Below are positions 35,454-46,600 of a stretch of DNA of 64,000 bases, in pieces (positions within the stretch are counted from its first letter, which is position 1; the number at the start of each line of letters is the position of its first letter). The stretch covers positions 1-64,000 of the forward strand of contig CALVTL010000007.1 of the NCBI GenBank assembly GCA_944362555.1, given 5' to 3'. The translations under genes and the position numbers were made by a program. The DNA comes from an uncultured Clostridia bacterium. Lineage in GTDB: Bacteria > Bacillota > Clostridia > Christensenellales > Borkfalkiaceae. The notes beneath the pieces were generated by a model. It saw only the letters and a program-made list of their open reading frames with translations. It was not told the origin of the DNA and searched no databases.

Positions 35454-37454
35454 TTATTTTCCGAGCAGGGCGATCTTCCCGTCCTCGATGCACACTCTGA
35501 CGCGCAGGCGGATGTCCGCGGAGGACGCACCGACGAGCACTTCGAACACGCCGTCCGTCACCTCCCACGCGTCCTTGGAGGACGACCAGTGCGCAAAGGC
35601 GCGCAGCGGGAGCAGGTGCTCCACTTTGGCGCGCTTTCCGGCGGCGACAAAGGTCTTTGCAAAGGCTTTGAGTTCCTTTTCGGGGCGGTAGACGAGGGGC
35701 GCGCACTCATGCACATACACCTCGGAGACCTCCTTGCCGTCCCGCGCGGAGGTGTTTTTGAGGGTGTAGGAGAGCTCCAGCCCCTCCTTCCCGACCTTGC
35801 AGGCAAGTCCCTCGTAGGCAAACGCCGCATAGTGCAGCCCGTGCCCGAAGGGGAAGAGAACGGGAACGCCGTAGGTATCGAAGTAGCGGTACCCCACGTC
35901 CAGCGCCTCCTCATAGCGGGTGACGCCCGCGCTGCGGAAGGTCTGCGCCGCAGGCACGTCGTCGAAGCTGTACGGGAAGGTCTCCGAAAGTTTGCCGCTC
36001 GGCTCGGCGAGCCCCGTCAGGATGTCGGCGATCGCCTCGTCGCCCGCGCTCCCCGGGAATCCCGCGTAGACGATCGCCTGCACGCTGTCCGCCCAGACGC
36101 TCATATCCACCGCCGCACCCGCGAACACGACGACCACGGTACGGGGGCAGGCAGCGGCGATCTCGCAGATGGCGCGCTCCTGCGCCTCGGGCAGGCGCAT
36201 CGTCCTGCGGTCACCCCCTTCATACTCATACGCCGCGCCCGTGCCGACGCACACGACGGCGGCATCGCTGCCCGCGGCGAGCGCGACTGCCGTGCGCGCG
36301 TTCTGCACGACGGAATGGACGCCGTCGCCGTGGAAGGCGCCCTCGAACGCCACCTTCATCCCGCGCGCCTCCAGGCAGGCGGGGATGTCGAAGGTCTTGT
36401 CGATGCGCTCCACGCAGGCGGAGCCGCCGCCGCGCAGCATATCCATTGTATCGGGCTTTGCAAAGCACCCCGCGACCGCCAGCGAGAGCCCGCCCTCTAG
36501 CGGCAGCGCGCCCTCGTTTTTGAGCAGGACGATGCCCTCCGTCTCCAGCTCGCGCGCGGCGCGCGTGCGCGCCGCAGCGTCCGTCTGTTCGCGGGCGCCT
36601 TTGCCCATCTCCTTGCAGCGGTATACAAGATCGAGAACGCGCTGCGCGCACGCATCGAGCGCCTCGTCGGAGAGCTTCCCTTCGCGGTAGTCCGCGCAGA
36701 GCTTGTCGTAGTTCTTTTGGGAGAAGGGCATCTCCAGATCGAGCCCCGCGCGTGCCGCCGCCGCTCTGTCACGAACGGCGTCCCAGTCGGAGACGATCGC
36801 CCCGTCGAAGCCGCACTCCCCGCGCAGGTAGTCGAACCCCTTTTTGTACTCCGAGGCGTACGTCCCGTTCACGCGGTTGTAGGCACACATCACGGAGACG
36901 GGCTTCGCCTCGCACGCGATGGCAAAGGGCATATAGTAGATCTCGCGCAGCGTGCGCTCGTCCACGTCGCTCGTCTGGTGCATCCTGTCATATTCGAGGT
37001 TATTGCAGCAGAAGTGTTTGAGGCAGACGCCGACGCCGCGCCCCTGCACGCCCTCGATGTACGCCTTCGCCATTTCGCCCGCAAGATAGGGATCTTCCGA
37101 GAAATACTCGAAGTTGCGCCCGTTCAGGGGATGGCGCTTGATGTTGACGCCGGGCGCGAGCAGCAGATCGACGCCGCGCTCGATGCAGTCGTCGGCGAGG
37201 CACTCGCCCATCTTCTGCGCGCACGCCGTGCTCCAGGTGTTGGCGAGCATCTGGATGGACGGATAGGCGGTGGCGGGAACGGTGTACTCCTTCCCGTCCT
37301 CCCCCGCCTTCATCGTCCGCAGCCCCACGGGCCCGTCCGACATGAAGATCTGCGGCAGCTTTCCGCCGAGGTCGTCCGTGCGCCAGAAGCCCTGCCCGCA
37401 GATGAGGCGCAGCTTTTCCTCCGCCGTCAGTTCTTTTGCCGTGATTGGTTTCAT
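35454..37454 (-). CDS. family 3 glycoside hydrolase, beta-glucosidase/beta-xylosidase type
   Basis: A 666-residue cytoplasmic GH3 enzyme removing terminal beta-linked glucose or xylose. The first domain shows MSDGPVGLR, LAPGVNIKRHPLNGRNFEYFSEDP and KHFCCNNLEYDRM, with the nucleophile Asp in IVSDWDA at about residue 222. The second (alpha/beta) domain carries GIVLLKNEGALPL and GDRRTMRLPEAQE. A C-terminal FnIII-like domain (LELSYTLKNTSARDGKEVSE) is present. There is no PA14 insert. The ATG follows GGAGG. It lies between GH42 and the DUF4965 gene with short gaps (39 and 20 nt), one operon. Confidence 0.92.
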   Translation of the reverse strand: MKPITAKELTAEEKLRLICGQGFWRTDDLGGKLPQIFMSDGPVGLRTMKAGEDGKEYTVPATAYPSIQMLANTWSTACAQKMGECLADDCIERGVDLLLAPGVNIKRHPLNGRNFEYFSEDPYLAGEMAKAYIEGVQGRGVGVCLKHFCCNNLEYDRMHQTSDVDERTLREIYYMPFAIACEAKPVSVMCAYNRVNGTYASEYKKGFDYLRGECGFDGAIVSDWDAVRDRAAAARAGLDLEMPFSQKNYDKLCADYREGKLSDEALDACAQRVLDLVYRCKEMGKGAREQTDAAARTRAARELETEGIVLLKNEGALPLEGGLSLAVAGCFAKPDTMDMLRGGGSACVERIDKTFDIPACLEARGMKVAFEGAFHGDGVHSVVQNARTAVALAAGSDAAVVCVGTGAAYEYEGGDRRTMRLPEAQERAICEIAAACPRTVVVVFAGAAVDMSVWADSVQAIVYAGFPGSAGDEAIADILTGLAEPSGKLSETFPYSFDDVPAAQTFRSAGVTRYEEALDVGYRYFDTYGVPVLFPFGHGLHYAAFAYEGLACKVGKEGLELSYTLKNTSARDGKEVSEVYVHECAPLVYRPEKELKAFAKTFVAAGKRAKVEHLLPLRAFAHWSSSKDAWEVTDGVFEVLVGASSADIRLRVRVCIEDGKIALLGK

Positions 37455-37493
37455 AATGATTCCTCCGTTGAGAGAGATTGTTTTTCCGAAATG

Positions 37494-39458
37494 TTATCTT
37501 ATCTTTTCAAGGACGAGCACCTCGTAGGGCGCGAGCGGCACCCTGCCCTCTGCCGTCCTTCCCGAGATGCGCTCGCGGAACGCGCCTTCAACGCACACAT
37601 ACCCCTGCGTCCCCTGCGTTTCCACGGCGATGATGCCTTCCGTCCTGCCCGAACGCGCCGTCAGCGTGACGTTTTCGCTCGCCTCCGCGGCGGGCGCGCA
37701 GCCCGCGCGCCGCACGAGCCGCACAAGGTCTGCGGCGGAGAGCACGCTCCCCACGAGCACGATCGCGCCCTTCCCGACTTTGCGCTCGCAGACGACGGAC
37801 AGCCCCGCAAGTTCGCCGCAGGTATATGCGGCAAGGCTCTTCGTCCCCTCGCGGCAGATGTAGCCGTCGAAGCACGTCCCGATCGTGCAGGGCGAGCCGT
37901 CCTCCCACTGCGCGCGGAACACGTCGTTTGCAACGGGCTCCTGCGCCGCCGTCAGAACGCCCGCCGCCTCCTCCAGGAAGGAGTAGGGCGCCGAAGTATA
38001 TCTGCGCACGTTGCCGTCCATGATGTCGGACATGGGACCCACGATCCACGTTCCGCCCGCCTTCACCCAGGAAAGGACGCGCTCACAAAAGCCGTTCTCG
38101 TCCGCGCACGCGAGGAAGGGCGAGAGAACGACCTTGTACCCGTCCAAGGCGTGCGCCGTGTCGATGACATCGGTGTTGAAGTGGCGGAAGGCGGCGTGAT
38201 AGCCCTCGAGCACCATCGTGCGGTAGGAGAGCCCCTTGATGAGCGGCGCGGCGTCAAAGAGATTGAATGCACTGCTCGAATAGTGTAATGCAATTTGCGA
38301 AGAAATGCAAGTGTTTTCCAGAAAATTCCCGCACGAGGTTATCTCCTCCGCCGCGCGCGCGATCTCCTTTGTCGTGCGGAAGGGACGCCCGGACGCCGAA
38401 TAGAGCGCGCCGTGCCCGATCTCGTGCCCGCACGGATGGCTGCGGAACAGCCAGAAAAGGTTCATCTCCGCCCCCCGCGCGAAGGGCAGCCAGGTGTTCG
38501 CATAGCACTCGCCCGCGGGGCGGTATCCCCCTTCGGCGTACTCGCTGCCGTTCCAGTTCGCCTGCGTCTCCATGATCCAGAAGGGCTTATCCTTGACGCA
38601 CCGCACGAAGTCGTAAGAAAACACCGTGCCGGACAGGTTTTCCGCGCTCTCATAGTGATTGAGCTGCGCGACGTCCAGCTTCTCGTTGAGGGCGTAGTAG
38701 CTCAACGCGTTCGTCGTCATCATGTTGGTGCCGACGTTCCTGCAGCCGAAGGCGTGCAGGATGTCCGCCTGCTCCTCCACATAGCTCTTGATCTGCGCGC
38801 ATTGGAAGTCGTGCCACGCCTTTTTAAGCGACGGGTGCCGCCACTGTCTGGGGTACGGCGGCTCGATGTCCGCAAAATCGTCGTAAGTGAGCGACCAGCG
38901 CGCCATCCCCCACGCCCTGTTGAGCGCGGAGATGGTGCCGAATTTTTCTTTGAGCCATTTTCGGAACGCCGCCTTGCAATTTTCGCAGTAGCACCCCGCG
39001 GTATAGGGGAAGATCTCGTTGTCGATCTGCCAGCCGATAACGCCCGGATGATGTGCGAACGCCTCCGCAAGGCGGGTGACGATGGCGCGGTTTTTCTCCC
39101 GCATGACGGGGGAAGTCTTGCAGGTATGACAGCGGGAGGAGACGTCCGCACGGATCAGGTCGTGCATCACCATGCGCGTCTCGGGATATTTGGTCATGAG
39201 CCACCTGGGCGGCGTCGCCGAAGGCGTGCATAAAACGGTGGAAATGCCGTTTTTGTGCAGCGTATCCACCACCTCTTTGAGCCAGTCGAGGCGATACTCC
39301 CCCTCCTTGGGCTCCAGCTCGCTCCAGGAAAATTCGCCGATGCGCAGAACGTTCACCCCCGCCTCTTTGCAGCGGGCGATGTCACGGCCGATCTCCTCTT
39401 TCTCCCACAATTCCGGGTAATACGCAGCCCCGATGTAAAATTGCTTCTTCATACCCAC
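37494..39458 (-). CDS. family 42 glycoside hydrolase, beta-galactosidase or alpha-L-arabinopyranosidase
   Basis: A 654-residue cytoplasmic GH42 enzyme. The barrel starts at YIGAAYYPELWEKEEIGRDI. The acid/base Glu lies in WQIDNEIF (about residue 147), the nucleophile Glu in WIMETQANW (about 297), and the structural metal site cysteines in TAGCYCENCKAAF are kept. The trimerisation and C-terminal beta domains follow. GH42 members act on beta-galactosides, including galactan side chains, and some on alpha-L-arabinopyranosides. The ATG follows AAGGAG. It is 15 nt from the GH31 gene and part of one operon. Confidence 0.93.
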   Translation of the reverse strand: MGMKKQFYIGAAYYPELWEKEEIGRDIARCKEAGVNVLRIGEFSWSELEPKEGEYRLDWLKEVVDTLHKNGISTVLCTPSATPPRWLMTKYPETRMVMHDLIRADVSSRCHTCKTSPVMREKNRAIVTRLAEAFAHHPGVIGWQIDNEIFPYTAGCYCENCKAAFRKWLKEKFGTISALNRAWGMARWSLTYDDFADIEPPYPRQWRHPSLKKAWHDFQCAQIKSYVEEQADILHAFGCRNVGTNMMTTNALSYYALNEKLDVAQLNHYESAENLSGTVFSYDFVRCVKDKPFWIMETQANWNGSEYAEGGYRPAGECYANTWLPFARGAEMNLFWLFRSHPCGHEIGHGALYSASGRPFRTTKEIARAAEEITSCGNFLENTCISSQIALHYSSSAFNLFDAAPLIKGLSYRTMVLEGYHAAFRHFNTDVIDTAHALDGYKVVLSPFLACADENGFCERVLSWVKAGGTWIVGPMSDIMDGNVRRYTSAPYSFLEEAAGVLTAAQEPVANDVFRAQWEDGSPCTIGTCFDGYICREGTKSLAAYTCGELAGLSVVCERKVGKGAIVLVGSVLSAADLVRLVRRAGCAPAAEASENVTLTARSGRTEGIIAVETQGTQGYVCVEGAFRERISGRTAEGRVPLAPYEVLVLEKIR

Positions 39459-39473
39459 ACTCCTTGCGCGTTG

Positions 39474-41990
39474 TCACGCGATATAAAATTTCAGTTCGTA
39501 TCCCTCGCCGACGTGACGGGTGAACGCCGCCTGCACGACGTCCCCCTCCCGCGCGGCGCCCTCCGCCGCGAACGGGAAGGCGTTCCCCTTTCCGATGACG
39601 GAACAGGGCAGCTCCCCGCCGTTGAGCGTCACGCGCACGACGCGCTCGCCGAGGCAATGGAAGCGGACGGAGCACGCCTGCTCCGTATAGGCGCGCCGCC
39701 CGCCGAACACGCCCTCCGCAGCGCCGATGCGCACGACGAACGCGCCCTCCTCGGCGTCGAACGCGGCGGAATACGCCGTCGTACGGAAGGCGCCGTGCAG
39801 ATAGGCGCACGTCTCGCCGTCGTCCTCATAGAGAACGCCCTCGTCCTGCGCGTCCTTATCGGGATAGAAGTCGAACGTGAGTTTGTCCCACATCTGCTCC
39901 CGCGTGTTCTTTGCGTCGTAAGCAAGGGGCAGGAGCGCGCCGAGGCGCACATAGAGGGGCAGAACGTCCGCCGCAAAGCGTGCTTTGTGTTCGCCGACGT
40001 GCACCTCTTTGCCGAACACGTCCAGCCACCGCCCTGCGGGGAGGTACACCGTCTTTTCCTCCGTCTGCACGACGGGGGTGCGGCACAGCCTGCACGACGC
40101 CTCGCCGCCCGCCTGGAAGTAATCCACGCGCACGGTATGCACCTCTCCGCCGCGCACGGCGCCCAGCGGGAAGGTCATCGTGGAGTGGATTGTATCGTCC
40201 GAAAGCACGCACTTGCCGTCCACATACACCGTTGCGCCGTCGTCGCAGGACAAAAAGAGCGCGGTGTCCTCCGCAAAGCGCACCTGCGTTTCAAAACGCG
40301 CCGAATATTCATATACGGGCAGCCCATTCATGGGCGGCTCGTTGTCCAGCCACAGATCGAGCGTCTTATACTGCGTGCGGGCGAGCGGCTCCCCTTCGCA
40401 CTTCCTGCCGTTGAAGTAGACCGCCGTCACGGGCGCACGGTAATCCCCCTCGTCCAGGGGATAGGGCGAGAGCCCCGCCACGGGCGAAACAAGGATATTT
40501 TTGCCGAGCAGGTACTCGTCGCGGCAGGCGAGCGCGCGGGCGTCGTCGGGATATTCCCAGCCGAGGCGGCGGAACAGGGGCGCGCCCGTCAGATAATTTT
40601 CATAGGCGGCGGAATAGATCACGGGCAGCAGACGGTAGCGCATTTTGACGTACTCGCGCGTAACGGCGACCGTCTCCTCGTCGTAGCACCACGGCTCGCG
40701 GAAGCGCTCCACCGTGTTGGTGCAGTGCGGACGGAAGACGGGCGAGAGCGCGCCGAACTCGATCCACCGCAGATAGAGCTCCTTGTCGGGATTGCCGAGG
40801 TGTCCGCCGAGGTCGGCATTCACATAGGCGACGGCGCTCTCCGAGGCGCGCAGCAGCGTCTCCACCTCCGCCGCAAGGGAGATGTCGTTGCTCGGGATGT
40901 CCCCCGTCCATTGGATGCCGAAGCGGTGGGACGCGCTGTCCTTGATGCCCATATAACAGCCGTTGGCGACTTCGTTGACGTTCGCCATGAGGACGGGGCG
41001 GCGCGCGTCGGCGCTGACCGCCTGTTTTTCATAGAAGTGCCGCGTGATCTCCTCGAAGATGTACATCCCGAACGTCTCGGGGCGCACGCTCGGTGTGGGA
41101 CTTTTGAGCTTGGTGCTCCAATTCCGGTCGTACCACCAGGTATCCAGCCCGAGGCGTAAAAGCCCCTGCAATTTCTCCTCGCGGAAGGCGATCTCTTCGG
41201 GAGAGAACAGATCTTTCGCGCCCTCGACGGGCTCGGGATGGTCGTTGAACATGATCTCCACGCCGTGCTCGTGCGCGAAGGCGAAGAAGCGCCCCATGTC
41301 GGGGAAGAGCGCGGTGTCGATGTCGTAGCCGATGCCCCGATCGGACGCGGCGCGCCAGTCGGTATCCAGCACCATGTTGTCGAGCGGGATGCCGTGTTTT
41401 TCATAGTCGAGGATGACTTTTTTGGCGCTCTCCTCGTCGTATCTGAAATATTTGGAGTTCCACGCGCCGAACGTAGAAAGGCGCGGGATGGGTGTTCTGC
41501 CCGTGAGGGCGACGTACAGCCTGCGCAGCGCCTTAAAATCGCCGTGGCACAGAAGGAGATAGACGTCCTGCACGCCCTCCTCTACGGCAAACTCCCCTTT
41601 GCGCTGCGCGGAATAGCCGCCTTTGGGCGGGGTGATGCGCGGCGTGTCCGCCACCGCCCATACGGCGGGCGTCTTATGCAGGGGCGGAAGTTCGCCCGTG
41701 TTTTTTTCGTTGCCGAAGGCGTAGAGCACCTCTTCGCCCCGCCGCAGCAGCACGCCTTCCAGCCCCTTTTGAGGGGCGGGAAGGACGAGCTCGCAGCCGT
41801 CGAACGCGATCGCCGCTCCGTTTTTCTCTCTGCGGACGGTGTACCCGTCCCAGCCCGCGAACGCCTTGCGCGCGGGGATGAACAGCGAATCGGCGTCATA
41901 GAACGCGCCGTCCGACGCATATTCGACGCGCACGACCTCACGGGAGAGAAACTGTACGCGCACATTGTTTACGAGAATATCCTGAACCAT
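39474..41990 (-). CDS. family 31 glycoside hydrolase with PA14 insert (alpha-xylosidase/alpha-glucosidase)
   Basis: An 838-residue retaining alpha-glycosidase. The N-terminal beta domain precedes a barrel with PRLSTFGAWNSKYFRYDEE, the nucleophile Asp in TWWYDRNWS (about residue 287) and the acid/base Asp in IQWTGDIPSND (about 362). A PA14 domain (about 540-635; LDLWLDNEPPMNGLPVYEYS to GGEASCRL) sits within the C-terminal beta region, as in xyloglucan-active alpha-xylosidases of GH31. The ATG at 41990 was chosen because GAGG lies 6 nt upstream; the longer frame reads through repeats. It starts the enzyme operon GH31-GH42-GH3-DUF4965-MBL. No signal peptide. Confidence 0.88.
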   Translation of the reverse strand: MVQDILVNNVRVQFLSREVVRVEYASDGAFYDADSLFIPARKAFAGWDGYTVRREKNGAAIAFDGCELVLPAPQKGLEGVLLRRGEEVLYAFGNEKNTGELPPLHKTPAVWAVADTPRITPPKGGYSAQRKGEFAVEEGVQDVYLLLCHGDFKALRRLYVALTGRTPIPRLSTFGAWNSKYFRYDEESAKKVILDYEKHGIPLDNMVLDTDWRAASDRGIGYDIDTALFPDMGRFFAFAHEHGVEIMFNDHPEPVEGAKDLFSPEEIAFREEKLQGLLRLGLDTWWYDRNWSTKLKSPTPSVRPETFGMYIFEEITRHFYEKQAVSADARRPVLMANVNEVANGCYMGIKDSASHRFGIQWTGDIPSNDISLAAEVETLLRASESAVAYVNADLGGHLGNPDKELYLRWIEFGALSPVFRPHCTNTVERFREPWCYDEETVAVTREYVKMRYRLLPVIYSAAYENYLTGAPLFRRLGWEYPDDARALACRDEYLLGKNILVSPVAGLSPYPLDEGDYRAPVTAVYFNGRKCEGEPLARTQYKTLDLWLDNEPPMNGLPVYEYSARFETQVRFAEDTALFLSCDDGATVYVDGKCVLSDDTIHSTMTFPLGAVRGGEVHTVRVDYFQAGGEASCRLCRTPVVQTEEKTVYLPAGRWLDVFGKEVHVGEHKARFAADVLPLYVRLGALLPLAYDAKNTREQMWDKLTFDFYPDKDAQDEGVLYEDDGETCAYLHGAFRTTAYSAAFDAEEGAFVVRIGAAEGVFGGRRAYTEQACSVRFHCLGERVVRVTLNGGELPCSVIGKGNAFPFAAEGAAREGDVVQAAFTRHVGEGYELKFYIA

Positions 41991-42533
41991 ATTTTTCCTC
42001 ACTGCGGCGCTTTCCGCCGCCGTTTTTTCCGCGACGTTTCCCGCCGCTTTTTTTTGCGGCATTTCCCGCCGCCGATTTTTTCCGCGACGTTTCCCGCCGC
42101 CGATTTTTAATTTTTTGAACACCTCGGGAACGTTCCTCTCCCCTATCCTTGCCTCTTGCCGAGAAGTAGAGAGCCGCTCTCCTACCCTTGCCCCCCTTGC
42201 GACTGTCCCACAAAAACGTTTCACGTTTTTGCGGGAACCCTGTGTAAAGGGGGGATAAGGGGGGATTGTTAAAGTCGGCACCGCGCAAGCAAGACAATCC
42301 ATCAGTCACTTCGTGACAGCTCCCTTTGCACAAGGGCGCCTTTTCTTTACGTCATCCCGAACACGGAACGCAGTGGAGCGGATGGATCCCCTTGCAAGTG
42401 ACAGAGCGCGGGCGCAACAACCCTTCCGTCAGGCTCGTTCCTCGCCTGCCACCTCCCCTTACACAGGGGAGGCAAGGGAGAAGCCTCACCCCTCAATCTT
42501 CGGCGGAGCTTCTCCCAAGAGAGAAGCCACCCC
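41991..42533. repeat. leader of the GH31 operon and composite repeat (copy C)
   Basis: 42000-42115 has imperfect repeats of TTCCGCGACGTTTCCCGCCG with T-rich spacers. 42180-42360 is an inverted copy of the composite element: CCCACAAAAACG hairpin (42207-42235), GGGGGGATTGTTAAAGTCGG, CAGTCACTTCGTGACAGCTC, and CATCCCGAACACGGAACG. 42445-42475 is a CCTCCCC/GGGGAGG hairpin. I see no gene and no confident promoter. Confidence 0.7.
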
Positions 42534-43517
42534 TCAATCCTTGGCGGGGGCGAGGGCGGCGGGGTCGGTCGCGCCGAGAAGGAGCACGCCCTCTTTCATC
42601 ACGGCAGGGTGCTGCTCGGTGGCGTAATAGCTCTGATGGACGCCCAGCGTGCACTTTACGAGCGCACTTGCGCCGAAGCCCTGCGTCGAACCGAGATAAA
42701 CGGCGCTCCCCTGCAAGTCCTCCGCATACGCCATCATGATGCCGCCGATATGCACGAGGGTGACATACAGCCCGCTCTGTTCGCGGATGGCGAGCATGAG
42801 TTTTCCGCCATCCTCCATTTCATCGAAATACGTCTTGTTTTGGTCGCTGAAATGGAAGTAGCCGCCGCGCGAATCGTAGCCGAGGCGGAAGCTCATCCAC
42901 TTGCCGCTTGCAATGTTCGCCTCCGTATCGATGTTGAGGTTGACGCGCCCGCCGATGCTCTGCGTAAGCTCCGAGAGGTCCGCGCCTTCCCAGCCGAGAA
43001 AGACGCGCAGCACGAAGTTATCCGCCGTGACGGCGAGGTCGCGCTCCGTCTCCCCGTCCTTGGCAAAGACGCGCACCGTCTGATTGGTGGGAGTGGAATA
43101 AATGCGCGCCTCGGTGAGGTCAAACTTCTTTTGTTCGTAGACGTCCTCCTCCTCGATGGGCTGCGTCCCGTCCTTGTCGGCAAAGAGCGTGCCGCACGCA
43201 GAACATTTGTAGTGCGCTTTGCTCCCGTACGAGAACACCCCGTCGGCGGCGATCGCCTCCACATACTGCAATTTGTGCTGATAGGGCAGCACGGTCTCCT
43301 CCAAAGAGATCTCCTCCTGCGCCGCCTCATCGGCAAAATACTTTCCGCATTCGTCGCACTTCCAATACTCGATGTTCCCCTCTCTCTTGCAGTAAGCCTG
43401 CTGCGCGGGAACGCGGGTGAGCGTGTGCGTGTGCTGCTCGCCGCAGCCCGCAAACAGTCCCGCCGTGAGAACGGAGGCAAGCACGAGACAGGCGAATGTA
43501 AATTTCATTCTTTTCAT
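42534..43517 (-). CDS. lipoprotein with paired CxxC (zinc-ribbon-like) motifs and lectin-like domain
   Basis: A 327-residue exported lipoprotein. The signal peptide ends in the lipobox LFAGC (Cys about residue 25). Two short Cys-pair modules follow, CKREGNIEYWKCDECGKYFAD and HYKCSACGTLFAD, which are common in clostridial surface proteins. The remaining ~190 residues are beta-rich (LRVFLGWEGADLSEL, GKWMSFRLGYDSRGGYFHFS, LMLAIREQSGLYVTL) and look like a concanavalin-type sugar-binding domain related to the modules of the neighbouring 1,413-residue protein. The ATG follows GGAGG. It is separated from that gene by an intercistronic hairpin. Probably a glycan-binding surface lipoprotein. Confidence 0.72.
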   Translation of the reverse strand: MKRMKFTFACLVLASVLTAGLFAGCGEQHTHTLTRVPAQQAYCKREGNIEYWKCDECGKYFADEAAQEEISLEETVLPYQHKLQYVEAIAADGVFSYGSKAHYKCSACGTLFADKDGTQPIEEEDVYEQKKFDLTEARIYSTPTNQTVRVFAKDGETERDLAVTADNFVLRVFLGWEGADLSELTQSIGGRVNLNIDTEANIASGKWMSFRLGYDSRGGYFHFSDQNKTYFDEMEDGGKLMLAIREQSGLYVTLVHIGGIMMAYAEDLQGSAVYLGSTQGFGASALVKCTLGVHQSYYATEQHPAVMKEGVLLLGATDPAALAPAKD

Positions 43518-43540
43518 TGAATTTCCTCCGAGTCAAAGCA

Positions 43541-43569
43541 AGGGCGGGACGGCTTTGCCGTCCCGCCCT
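43541..43569 (-). other. intercistronic hairpin
   Basis: AGGGCGGGACGGC-TTT-GCCGTCCCGCCCT, a perfect 13-bp stem with no U-run, between the 1,413-residue protein gene and the next lipoprotein gene. It likely lowers or stabilises part of the transcript rather than ending it. Confidence 0.65.
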
Positions 43570-43621
43570 GCGTCTGCGCGGACGTTAAGTCCGTTCTATA
43601 TGGGGGATGCAGAACGCTGAC

Positions 43622-46600
43622 TTACTCCTGCGTGGGGACTTTGGCGACCCAAGCCGCAACATCCTCTGCCTTGTCGGAAAGGGTGTAAGGAACGCTTGCT
43701 CCGTCTTTGCTGTCCCAGATGGAGATCGCCCAACGTCCTTCCTGCGTTGTATACTTCGCATCCGGCGAAAACTTCCGATAGAATGTCAGACTGTCCTCGT
43801 CGCCGTGGACTGCAACGAACACATAGTAGTCGTTCCCGCTGCGCACCATCGTAAGATCGACGCCCGTGTCGCTTTCAAACGCGGTCTTGAACGCGTCGTC
43901 CAGCACGACCGTATCCCACTCGGTATTCAAACGATTAACATCCCAGTTGTTATCGGCGAGCCATTCAACGATGAGCTTGCCCTCCCCGTTCAGCTTGACG
44001 GAAGGCATGATCGCGCATCTGTCGTCGAAGATATAACGGATGAAGTGGCGGTTGTTCACCGTCGCCTGCGAGAGCTTGAACGTGACCGTAAAGACGGAAT
44101 CGCCGAACGTATCGTTGGTGATGGGGAAGAAGGAGTTGCCGCTGACGTTCTTGACAACGCCGCTGTTGCCCGTGAGCTCGGAATCGTCGATCTCGTTCGC
44201 GTTGAGGTTGCTGCCGATGAGGTTCTGCGTGAACACGTCGTAGGTGAAGGCAAGCGTGTTGTCCGTGCCGCCCGTCACCGTGAGCTTGCCGGTCGCATCC
44301 GCCGTGACTTTGAACGAACCGAACCCGGGATACTCTTCGACCGAGACCGTGTACTCCTCGCCGACGTTGACAACGCCCGTGATCTTGCCCTCTTTGACTT
44401 CGAACTCGCCCGAGGACGTTCCCGCAAAGACGATGGTCAGACCGTTCATATCGGAGTTGCCGAAGCGGTTGCCCGTGACAGTCGCCTCGATATTCGCCGT
44501 CGTCGCTTCCTTGAAGGATGCGACCACCGTAATCGTCTTGCCGTCTGCCACCGTGAAGGACAGCTTGCCGCCCTCAAGGTCGGCAGCCCTGTCCACGCCG
44601 TTGACGAGCAGCTTGTCGATGACATAGCCGATGTCGGTGGACACGGTGACGGTGATGGAGCCGTCCGTCGTAAGAATTTTCTCCGCGCTCGCCGTGATCT
44701 CGCCGTGGTTGTTGACTTCGCCTTCCGCCTTGGAGACGCTCACATTGAGATATGCCTGCTCGATCGTAGCTGCGACCGTCTGCGCGTCCGTTTCAAGCCC
44801 GACGGCATACTTCGCTTCCGCCTTGGAGTTGTCGGCGCCAAACGCCCAGACGCCCGTCTGCGTTGCGTACTCGTCGGGGATATTCTTCCAGGTACGAAGC
44901 GAAAGATCGTCATCGCCGTGTGCGGAGAGGAACATATAGAAGGTCTTTCCGTCTGCCGCGCGCACGATGGTGATGTCCACGCCGTCGCCCTGGAATGCCT
45001 CGTTGAATTCCGTCGTCGCAGCGCCGCCCCAGCCGATATTGAGGATATTGCTATCGGGAATATAATCGCCCGACCACATTCTCCACTGAAGGTTGAGTCC
45101 GGTAAACGCTCCGTCCGTCCTCTGTACATCGAGCTGTGCAAGGATGCCCTTGTTGTCGGAGAACAGATACCCGAAGTAGACAGACCCGTCTGCAAGGTCG
45201 GAAAGTTTGACCGTGACCGTGAACACGGAAGCGTTGGTCTTTTCGTTCATCAGCGTCCAGAACTTGCCGTTCGCCGAGACCGTGCCTTCCTCGTTCGTCT
45301 TGGAGTCGTCCGTCGTGCCGCCGGTCGGATTGCCGACGGTGTTCCCTGCGAACGCGTCGTACACGAAGTTGAGCGACGTAGCTTCTTTGCCGTCCACCGT
45401 GAAGGTGCCGTCATCCGCAACAGCCACTGTGATCGCGGCGACCGCGCCCGTGAAGTCGGCGGGAACGACGGTGTACGTAACGCCTTTTTCAAGCTCGGCG
45501 TCCACTTTGCCGTTCGCGACCGTGAATTCCTGCGAGGTAGCGCTGCCCTTAAAGATAAGCACTTTGCCGTTCATATCCACCGATTCGCCAAGACGGGCGA
45601 TCGCGGGGACGGTGAGTTCGACGTCCACGATCGACGCGACACGGAAGGTAACTTCGACCGTGATCTCCTTGACGCCGTCGTAAGAGAACACGAGCTTGCC
45701 GTCCGTGAGCTGTGCGGGCTGACCGTTCACAAGCAGTTCATCGATGGCATATCCGGTGTTCGGCGTGATGGTGACGGTGATGGTCTCGTCGAGCTTCGCC
45801 GTCGTCTTGTCGGCGGTCACGCTGCCGTTTGCAACATTCTCGGGAAGTTTGACGGAGAATTCCGTCCATTCCGCCACGCCTTCCGCGGTGTCGTCCAGCG
45901 CGATGTAGTGCGTCGCGTTGGGCGCATCCGCAACGATGACGCCCCAATGTCCTTCCTGTGAGGCGTACTCCTCGGGGATGGTGCACTTGCCGAAGTATTT
46001 CAGGCTGTCCGCGTCGCCGTCGATGGCGATGAACAGGTAGAGCGTCGCCCCGTCGCGCACCACGGTGAAGGCAAGGCTCGTGCCGTTGTTCCATGCCGCC
46101 GTGTAGGAGCCGTCCGTATCAAAGTTGAACCAGTGCCAGACGTCTCCCTCGTACCCGACGGGCGTAATGTGAGGGATCGCGCCGTCGTCGCGCGCACCGA
46201 GCTGAACGTCGATCTTGCCGTTTTGGATGCCCATTTCAAGGCGGATCGCATTGGCGCCGTCGCCCTTCTCAAAGAAGAGACCGATGCCCGCGAAGTTGCC
46301 GCCCTTGGTGTTCTTGCTCATCTTGAGGGTGAACACGGAATCCATGAACGCCTCGTTGGTGATCGCCATGACGGAGTTGCCGGTGTTGGTGAAGTAGCCG
46401 TTTTTGCCATAGGCGTTGGAGTCGTCGATGGTCGTACCCGCCCAATCTCCGAACAGCGCCTGCGTGAAGGCGTCGTTGCCGAACGTCACGTCGACGGGCG
46501 TCTCTTCTGCATTGATGCGCAGCAGCACGCGCGTGTCGAGGTACTTCGTCTCCCCTTCCGCGCTCTCGATGGTCGCCGTGTAGGTGCCGGGCAGCACGTT

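Noticed and set aside
41991..42302. N-terminal extension of the GH31 protein by 104 residues
   Set aside because: It covers dispersed repeats and a lysine/arginine-rich low-complexity stretch. The ATG at 41990 has its own ribosome site and begins the conserved domain.
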